A stretch of 64,000 bases of DNA from Hyphomicrobiales bacterium (GTDB lineage: Bacteria; Pseudomonadota; Alphaproteobacteria; Rhizobiales; Rhizobiaceae): assembly GCA_900473745.1 (NCBI GenBank), contig UCMW01000015.1, forward strand, positions 114,464 to 178,463, in the 5' to 3' direction. A model generated the notes under the pieces. It did not search any database. It saw nothing but the letters and a program-made list of their open reading frames with translations, and had not been told where the DNA came from. This document shows, piece after piece, positions 56,988 through 64,000 of the stretch. The stretch's first letter is position 1; each line of letters starts with the position of its first letter. A program made the translations under genes and the position numbers.

Positions 56988-57859
56988 CAGCCCTCACCCT
57001 TGCAGCCTGCCAATACAAGATCGATCTCATCGAGAGCTGGGAAGACTACGTTCTGCACCTGACGGGCCTGGTGCACCAGGCCGTCGAACGCGGCGCAAAA
57101 CTCGTGCTCCTGCCGGAATATGCCGGCCTTGTGCTTGCGGGCCAGCTCGACGCTGCCACCCGCTCCGACCTTCACGGCTCGATCGCCGGCATCCAGCCGC
57201 TGATCCCGGCCTGGGTCGAGCTCTGCGAGGAACTCGCCCGCACCCATTCGATCGTCTTCCAGCCGGGCTCCGCCCCTATCCTCGATCCCGATGGCCAATA
57301 CCGCAACCGCGCCTTCCTTTTCGGCCCGGATGGCCTGATCGGCCATCAGGACAAGATCATCATGACCCGCTTCGAGCGCGAGCAATGGGGCATCGCGGCT
57401 GGGAAGGACGGCCTCACCGTCTTTGAGACACCGCCCGGCAAGCTCGGCATTCTGATCTGCTACGACAACGAATTCCCGATGCTGGCTCACACTCTCGCCG
57501 AACAGGGCGTCGACCTGATCCTCGCCCCCTCCTGCACCGACACACTCGCCGGTGCCTATCGCGTCCGCATCGGCGCACAGGCCCGAGCGCTCGAAAACCA
57601 GATCGCCGTCCTCTCCTCGCCCACTGCAGGCACCGCCCCCTGGTCTCCGGCCCTCGACGAAAACCGCGGCCGCGCCGCCCTCTACGTCCCCTCCGACTAC
57701 GACATGCCACCCAATGGCATCTATGCCGAAAGCGAAAGCGACGCCGTCGAGGAAAGCCACTGGCTGATCACCGAGATCGATCTCGATACCGTGCGGCGCC
57801 TCCGCACGGAAGGTCAGGTCGCCACCCGCCGCGACTGGCCGGAACAGTTCGGGGTGTGA
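56984..57859 (+). CDS. Carbon-nitrogen hydrolase (nitrilase superfamily)
   Basis: 291 residues with the Glu-Lys-Cys triad: Glu45 in LLPEYAGL, Lys124 in HQDKIIMTRFE and Cys159 in ILICYDNEFP. It probably hydrolyses an amide. It overlaps the acetyltransferase gene by four bases. Confidence 0.93.
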   Translation: MTALTLAACQYKIDLIESWEDYVLHLTGLVHQAVERGAKLVLLPEYAGLVLAGQLDAATRSDLHGSIAGIQPLIPAWVELCEELARTHSIVFQPGSAPILDPDGQYRNRAFLFGPDGLIGHQDKIIMTRFEREQWGIAAGKDGLTVFETPPGKLGILICYDNEFPMLAHTLAEQGVDLILAPSCTDTLAGAYRVRIGAQARALENQIAVLSSPTAGTAPWSPALDENRGRAALYVPSDYDMPPNGIYAESESDAVEESHWLITEIDLDTVRRLRTEGQVATRRDWPEQFGV

Positions 57860-57863
57860 TCGC

Positions 57864-59105
57864 TTACGACCGGATCAACGCGTCCCGCCGCCGCTCCAGA
57901 AACCGCCGCTCCGCCTCCCCGGGCGAAAGCGCCAGCACGCGGCCATAGGCCTGCAACGCCTCGGATGCCCTCCCCTGCCGCGCCAGGAGATCCGCGCGCG
58001 CCGCATGGAAGGGCAGAAATTCCGAGAGCGCTCCGGCATCCAACCCATCGAGTTCCGCCAGCGCCTCCTCCGCCCCCTTTACCTCCGCCAGTGCCACCGC
58101 CCGGTTGATGCGGATGATCGCGTCGTCACGCAGTTCGACGAGAATGTCATAGGCCGCAAGAACCGCCTTCCAGGGCGGCGGATCGGCGAGTGTCTTTCGC
58201 CCGCACCAAAGCGCATGGATCATCATCTGCAGAATGCGCGGACCTGGACCCGATATGCCAAGCGCCCGCCCGCAGTAGCGCCGGGCATCCTCGATGAGCG
58301 GCTTCGACCAGAGCGCCGGATCCTGCTCGGCAAGCGGTACCATCACGCCCTCCGCGTCCATCCTGGCCGGCCGCCTGGCCTCGGCGAAACGGATCGTCGC
58401 AGCGAGCGCCAGCACTTCGGCTTCCTGTGGCAGCATCTCTGTCAGGAGCGCGGTCACCTCCAGCATCTCCCGGGCAAACCCGGCATGCCGGCCAGAGCCT
58501 GCCGCATCCTCATGGGCCTTGGCGTAGGCGACTTCCAGCGTCGAGAGCACCGCCGCCAGCCGCTCGGCCCAGTGTTCTGGCCCCGGCACCTCGAAACTGA
58601 CCCCGGCCTCGGCAATCTTGCGCTTGGCGCGGACCAGTCTTTGGGCGAGTGTCGTTTCAGAGACGAGAAAGGCCCGTGCCACCTCCTCCGTCGAGAGGCC
58701 ACAGACCATTTTGAGCGTCAGCGCCGCCCGGCTGTCGGCGGCCACAGCCGGATGGCAGCAGACGAAGATCAGCTTCAGCCGCTCGTCGGGAATGACGGCG
58801 TCGTCGCTTGCCAGCCGATCCTCGGCGGTCGGCTCGGGCTCCGGCTCGTCCGGCAGGTTGTCCGCACGCGTCCGCCTTCGCCTCAGGATATCGAGTGCTG
58901 CGCGCTCGGCGACCCGATAAAGCCAGGCCGCCGGATCGCGCGGCAGGTCGTGTCCCTCGTCACCCCAGGCCTTCACCGCCCTCAGGCAGCTTTCGGCAAA
59001 GGCCTCCTCGGCAAGGTCGAGATCGCGGTAGCGGGCGGCCAGCGCGGCGCGGATGCGCCCGCCCGCCGCCCGAAACGTCTCGTCGAGGACCGCTGCCTGC
59101 ATCAT
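57864..59105 (-). CDS. ECF42-type RNA polymerase sigma factor
   Basis: 413 residues: regions 2 and 4 (about 1-180) plus a long C-terminal extension of about 220 residues with helical repeats, the layout of ECF42. It follows a DGPF/YciI gene by 9 bases, the partner typical of this group. No anti-sigma gene is present, which also fits ECF42, where the extension is thought to control activity. Confidence 0.9.
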   Translation of the reverse strand: MMQAAVLDETFRAAGGRIRAALAARYRDLDLAEEAFAESCLRAVKAWGDEGHDLPRDPAAWLYRVAERAALDILRRRRTRADNLPDEPEPEPTAEDRLASDDAVIPDERLKLIFVCCHPAVAADSRAALTLKMVCGLSTEEVARAFLVSETTLAQRLVRAKRKIAEAGVSFEVPGPEHWAERLAAVLSTLEVAYAKAHEDAAGSGRHAGFAREMLEVTALLTEMLPQEAEVLALAATIRFAEARRPARMDAEGVMVPLAEQDPALWSKPLIEDARRYCGRALGISGPGPRILQMMIHALWCGRKTLADPPPWKAVLAAYDILVELRDDAIIRINRAVALAEVKGAEEALAELDGLDAGALSEFLPFHAARADLLARQGRASEALQAYGRVLALSPGEAERRFLERRRDALIRS

Positions 59106-59114
59106 CTCAACGTT

Positions 59115-59477
59115 TCATCGCAGGCCCGGCGGCATCGGCAAGAGCGGCCGGACCTCGATTGCGCCATCCTTGCCGAGCGGCACCTTCCTGGCGATCGCAA
59201 TCGCCGCATCGAGGTCCTCGGCTTCCACGAGATAGAAGCCGCCCAGCTGTTCGCGCGTTTCGGCAAAGGGACCGTCATGGATCGTCTGCTTGCCTCCCGT
59301 GGTGCGCACGGTGGTCGCCGCCTCCGTGCCCTTCAGCCCGGCGCCCGCGTGCATTTTCTCGCCCAGCTCGTGGCTGAAGGCGAAATGGCGCGGCCCGAGA
59401 TCGGCCATGATCGGACCCATCTTGTCCGGACCGCCAAAGATTTCCTCGTTTTCGTAGATCAGCAGCAGGTATTGCAT
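59115..59477 (-). CDS. DGPF/YciI-family protein
   Basis: 120 residues with the diagnostic IHDGPFAETREQLGGFYLVEA segment. It is probably a ferredoxin-like dimeric fold of unknown activity. In an operon with the ECF42 sigma gene and carries the sigma-type promoter upstream. Confidence 0.92.
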   Translation of the reverse strand: MQYLLLIYENEEIFGGPDKMGPIMADLGPRHFAFSHELGEKMHAGAGLKGTEAATTVRTTGGKQTIHDGPFAETREQLGGFYLVEAEDLDAAIAIARKVPLGKDGAIEVRPLLPMPPGLR

Positions 59478-59535
59478 CGGTTTTGCCCCTCCTTCGGGCC
59501 CTTGCGGCATCGTCGATCGATCCCGTCGATGAAGA

Positions 59536-59562
59536 GACGCGGCTCGGACATCGGATTCGACA
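59536..59562 (-). promoter_or_regulatory. ECF42-type promoter TGTCGA-N17-CGTC
   Basis: On the minus strand 59 bases before the DGPF ATG. It matches the reported ECF42 elements TGTCGA and CG(A/T)C (recalled from the literature, not re-checked). Confidence 0.6.
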
Positions 59563-59736
59563 ACGATCAAAAGATTTTTTCGGGCCCCACCCACTATCGA
59601 CGACAGGCCCGCCGCTGACAACGGCCGGTATCGGGCGGCAAGCGGTCTGCCTGCGACGTCAAAACCGCCGTGATCGCCTGCAAAACCCGATCTTTCCGCT
59701 TTGCGATACAAGGGCTCGCTGCTATATGCGCGAGCC

Positions 59737-61560
<1,824 letters not shown>

Positions 61561-61572
61561 AGACAGAATTAG

Positions 61573-61594
61573 CGCCGGCGAAAGCCGGCGTTTT
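61573..61594 (+). terminator. Terminator after lepA
   Basis: CGCCGGC-GAAA-GCCGGCG with four T after it. Confidence 0.9.
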
Positions 61595-61610
61595 CTTTTG
61601 GCTTGTCAGC

Positions 61611-61967
61611 TCACACGCCGAACGTCATCAAGGCAGCGTCCGACCGCTCAGATTTTCTCGCATCATGCCCCAGCCCCCAGCCGCCCATGGCGTCGAGCAC
61701 CGGCACCAGCGAGCGGCCGTAACAGGTATAGTCATACTCGACATAGACCATGTCACCCTCTTTCAGGGGCTGGCGTGAGACGATACCGTCGCGCTGCAAG
61801 GCTGCCAGGTTCTCCGACAGAACCTTTTCGGACACGCCGACATAGCGGCGCAGGTCCCCGAAGGTGGCCGGCCCATCGCGCAGGCGCCAGAGGATCCTCG
61901 GCTTCCACTTGCCGCCGATCACCTCGATCGTCGCAATGACCGGACAGTCGCGCATCTTGTCTATGAC
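61611..61967 (-). CDS. HxlR-family transcriptional regulator
   Basis: 118 residues with the winged helix of the HxlR family: CPVIATIEVIGGKWKPRILW, FGDLRRYVGVSEKVLSENLA and the wing. The Cys in RDCPV is the usual redox sensor position of the YodB/HxlR group. The GTG at 61967 has AGAGGGG 7 bases upstream; an ATG at 62060 is in frame but would cover the divergent promoter. It probably regulates the facing monooxygenase gene. Confidence 0.85.
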   Translation of the reverse strand, partial: VIDKMRDCPVIATIEVIGGKWKPRILWRLRDGPATFGDLRRYVGVSEKVLSENLAALQRDGIVSRQPLKEGDMVYVEYDYTCYGRSLVPVLDAMGGWGLGHDARKSERSDAALMTFGV

Positions 61968-62018
61968 CACCGGATAACCCCTCTGGCTCAGCTGGCTGCG
62001 GCTAGCCCTAACCTCCAG

Positions 62019-62034
62019 GTAAGCCCTTGCATAC
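62019..62034. promoter_or_regulatory. Imperfect palindrome GTAAGC-N4-GCATAC
   Basis: Arms match at five of six positions, in the gap between the HxlR and monooxygenase genes. Candidate operator only. Confidence 0.35.
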
Positions 62035-62084
62035 TCGCACTTTTTTTGGCCAGCATGCATTTTCACAGTCGGAGGACGCTGAAC

Positions 62085-62414
62085 ATGATGGTCGAATATA
62101 TCCGTTACGAACTCAAGACCCATCAGCCGAGCGAGCTCGTTGAGGCCTATCGGCTGGCCGCGTCGCATCTCGAGGCGGCACCGCAATGCCATGGCTATGA
62201 ACTCTCCCACTGCGTCGAGGAGCCTTCGAGCCTGACGCTCCGCATCCTCTGGACTTCGACAGAGGACCATCTGCAGGGCTTTCGCAAAGGCCCGCATTTT
62301 CCACATTTCCTGGCTGCCATCCGGCCCTTCATTGGCGAGATCGCCGAGATGCGCCACTACGCACCGACAGACGTCGCCTGGAGCCGTACCGAAGGACGAT
62401 GGTTACAGAATTAG
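62085..62414 (+). CDS. Antibiotic biosynthesis monooxygenase (ABM)-domain protein
   Basis: 109 residues with a dimeric ferredoxin-like fold: YIRYELKTHQPSELVEAY, CHGYELSHCVEEP and LRILWTSTEDHLQGFRKG. GGAGG nine bases before the ATG. Probably a quinone or heme-type oxygenase or an isomerase. Divergent from the HxlR gene. Confidence 0.85.
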   Translation: MMVEYIRYELKTHQPSELVEAYRLAASHLEAAPQCHGYELSHCVEEPSSLTLRILWTSTEDHLQGFRKGPHFPHFLAAIRPFIGEIAEMRHYAPTDVAWSRTEGRWLQN

Positions 62415-62501
62415 TGCCAGAGGAGCTTGGTTTGCATTGGAGGGCGGCTCTACCCGCCTTGCTCGTTTTGCGCTAGGATGCCACATCCTCGGAGTTGCGC
62501 C

Positions 62502-62732
62502 ATGTCGATCGAAGCCCGCAAGCCGCATGACCTGAACGTCAGTGAAGCCCTCGTTGCCGAGGCTGAATCCCTAGGCCTCGACATCACGGGCGCTGCCGAG
62601 AAAGGCATCGCTCTCGCCATCAAGGCCGAGAAGGAACGGCGGTGGAAGATCGAAAACGCCGAGGCCATCCAGGCCGACAACGACTATGTCGCCAAGCATG
62701 GCCTGCCGCTCGCCAAATACCGGCAGTTCTGA
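62502..62732 (+). CDS. ccdA: CcdA-like antitoxin
   Basis: 76 residues with an N-terminal ribbon-helix-helix region (HDLNVSEALVAEAESLGLDIT) and a C-terminal toxin-binding tail (WKIENAEAIQADNDYVAKHG). It precedes the toxin gene by 2 bases. Confidence 0.92.
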   Translation: MSIEARKPHDLNVSEALVAEAESLGLDITGAAEKGIALAIKAEKERRWKIENAEAIQADNDYVAKHGLPLAKYRQF

Positions 62733-62734
62733 CC

Positions 62735-63034
62735 ATGGCGCGATTTCGGGTCCATCGCCTGAAATCGGAAGACCAGTTGGTCATCGACCTCCAGTCCGAC
62801 TTTCTCCATGAGCTCCCCACACGGGTCGTCGCACCATTGCAACCGGTCGAAACGGTCTCCTGGGTCATCGCGCGCCTGACGCCTCGCTTCGAGGTTGGCG
62901 GTAAAACCTATGTCATGGCGACCCACCGTCTTGCGGCTCTTCCACTCTCGGAGATTGGCCCCTCGGTCGCCGATCTCTCCGCCCGCGCCGACGAGATCAC
63001 CGGCGCCACGGATTTCCTCTTTCAGGGTTTTTGA
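62735..63034 (+). CDS. ccdB: CcdB-like toxin
   Basis: 99 residues, close to the 101 of plasmid CcdB, beginning MARFRVHRL. CcdB poisons DNA gyrase. The last residues here are LFQGF; plasmid F CcdB ends with Trp-Gly-Ile, needed for killing, so the toxic tip differs and the activity of this copy is uncertain. Confidence 0.9.
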   Translation: MARFRVHRLKSEDQLVIDLQSDFLHELPTRVVAPLQPVETVSWVIARLTPRFEVGGKTYVMATHRLAALPLSEIGPSVADLSARADEITGATDFLFQGF

Positions 63035-63116
63035 GCCCTTCTTGCCCGCCTGCTGCCGTCGCGCTAGCATTCGCATGCAATCATAAGCCGATGGACAGGC
63101 ATAGAGGGAGACGGGC

Positions 63117-63482
63117 ATGCACAAGTTCAAGATCCTGAAGACAGAAAAGGGCGAGTTCCGCGTCCAGTTCGTCTACAATTCCGAGGTTATGGTGTGGTCG
63201 GAGAACTACGCCTCCAAGGCCAGCGCAAAGAACTGCGTCGAATCGCTGAAGAAGAACGCGCCCGCAGCGCCCGTCGTCGATCTCACCAAGCAGGAAACCG
63301 GCAGCGGCTATCGCTTCGAGATCGACGAGGCCAAGAACGGCGAAACCTTCGTCCGCTTCCGCGCCGCCAATGGCGAAATCATGGTGCGCTCGGAAACGTA
63401 CAAGTCGAAGTCGAGCGCCAAGAACTGCATCGAGTCGGTGCAGAAGCGGGTGGCGGAGGCTGCCGTCGAAGAGGCGGAGTGA
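63117..63482 (+). CDS. YegP-family (DUF1508) protein, two tandem domains
   Basis: 121 residues with two copies of the DUF1508 unit: FKILKTEKGEFRVQFVYNSE to KNCVESLKK and YRFEIDEAKNGETFVRF to KNCIESVQK. A small protein of unknown role; GAGGGAG precedes the ATG. Confidence 0.92.
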   Translation: MHKFKILKTEKGEFRVQFVYNSEVMVWSENYASKASAKNCVESLKKNAPAAPVVDLTKQETGSGYRFEIDEAKNGETFVRFRAANGEIMVRSETYKSKSSAKNCIESVQKRVAEAAVEEAE

Positions 63483-63497
63483 GGCGTCCACCACGCC

Positions 63498-63850
63498 CCT
63501 CCCCCCATGCGGGGGAGGACGGAAAATCGACGGCTTAGGCGAGCGCAAGCCGCCTAAACTTCAGATTTTCCTGGAGAGGGGCACGGTTCCGTGGGCACCG
63601 ACATCACCGAGCCCCCTCTTGCGAAATCTTAAGGTTTGGCCCTGACCGGGCCAATTCCTCGATTTCGCTTTCTCCCCCGCAAGGGGGAGATGGTGTCGCG
63701 CTTGCGGCTTTTGCCCCTCATCCGCCCCCTGAGCCTGTCGAAGGGCGGGCACCTTCTCCCCGCAAGCGGGGACCCCGCAAGCGGGGAGAAGGCCACGACG
63801 GCCACCGCTTGCGCCTCCCTCTCCCCGCCTGCGGGGAGAGGGTAGGGTGA
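63498..63850. repeat. Intergenic palindromic repeat block (Rhizobiaceae type)
   Basis: Non-coding block with several GC-rich palindromes: CCTCCCCC/GGGGGAGG (63498-63518), CTCCCCC/GGGGGAG (63672-63689), a tandem duplication of CCCGC-AA-GCGGGG inside CCTTCTCC...GGAGAAGG (63752-63792), and CTCTCCCCGC-CT-GCGGGGAGAG (63819-63840). Also an element reading CCTGTCGAAGG around 63733-63745. Minus-strand readings across it are spurious. Confidence 0.8.
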
Positions 63851-64000
63851 GGGGCAGAGCCACGAATTCGGCGTTTCAGATCAAAAAAAGGGGGATGAGT
63901 TTGAGAAAATCCCGAGCAAAAACAAACCCCGACACATTTTTTTTCATCCCCGACCATTTCCACCCCCTTACACTCCTCCCCGTCCCGCCCTCGGATACAC
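63851..64000. other. Intergenic stretch at window end, no supported gene
   Basis: A/T-rich runs alternate with C-rich runs. No gene, terminator or clear promoter was identified; the sequence is cut by the window edge. Confidence 0.5.

Noticed and set aside
63561..63963. Minus-strand open frames in the terminal intergenic region
   Set aside because: They run through the palindromic repeats and have repeat-derived, low-complexity translations.

Overview
The window is a gene-dense, GC-rich chromosomal segment of an alphaproteobacterium, most likely a member of the Rhizobiaceae (Rhizobium/Agrobacterium/Ciceribacter-like). Pointers to this are the rhizobial-type IF-3, L20, L35 and PheST proteins, MbfA with an Irr-type iron control element, a BTLCP transglutaminase-like protein, DUF6481, GGAAC-N16-CGTT stress-promoter syntax, and Rhizobiaceae-style CCCCGC-AA-GCGGGG intergenic palindromes. 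No rRNA, tRNA, CRISPR array, prophage or insertion sequence was seen. These taxonomic statements rest on recognition of families, not on a search.

Layout. 1-7 kb: the 3' part of guaA, a DNA-alkyl transferase, an ArsC-like reductase, YbaK deacylase, an M29 aminopeptidase, an endonuclease/phosphatase-fold protein, a small secreted protein and a cold-shock cassette. 7-24.5 kb: an accessory stretch of exporters, reductases and their regulators, usually divergently paired (MarR/EamA, LysR/aldo-keto reductase, MocR/EamA, AraC/EamA), with xseA, a Gtr-like glycosylation trio and rsgA. 24.9-35.3 kb: the translation cluster infC, rpmI-rplT, pheS, pheT on the minus strand. It is broken up by a PhoPQ-like two-component system with two aspartate-rich secreted proteins (between infC and rpmI), a kinase-fold protein (between rplT and pheS) and a DUF2442-DUF4160-DUF2442 trio (between pheS and pheT).

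35.4-51.6 kb: a serine hydrolase, a BTLCP protein with a predicted general-stress promoter, an MFS carrier, mbfA and a truncated haemoglobin around an iron control element, an orphan TRAP binding protein, an acetylpolyamine amidohydrolase-like protein, XRE-cupin regulators, the kbl-tdh threonine operon, a MOSC protein and a large FAD/NAD(P) protein. 51.7-55.9 kb: an extracytoplasmic-function (ECF) sigma/anti-sigma pair with a secreted S8 protease, a Ser/Asn-repeat secreted protein and a conserved uncharacterised protein. Four promoters here share a GGAATAA -35 element and a -10 element starting exactly 16 bases after GGAAT, so I read this as one local sigma regulon and as the best candidate for an undescribed system. 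55.9-64 kb: an ECF42-type sigma factor with its DGPF partner and a matching promoter, lepA, an HxlR/monooxygenase pair, a CcdAB toxin-antitoxin pair, a YegP protein and a block of palindromic repeats.

The genes largely act in separate modules. The recurring theme is cell-envelope and stress sensing: two alternative sigma factors, a periplasmic-sensing kinase with acidic secreted partners, an iron-responsive pair, and many one-component regulators facing the gene they probably control.
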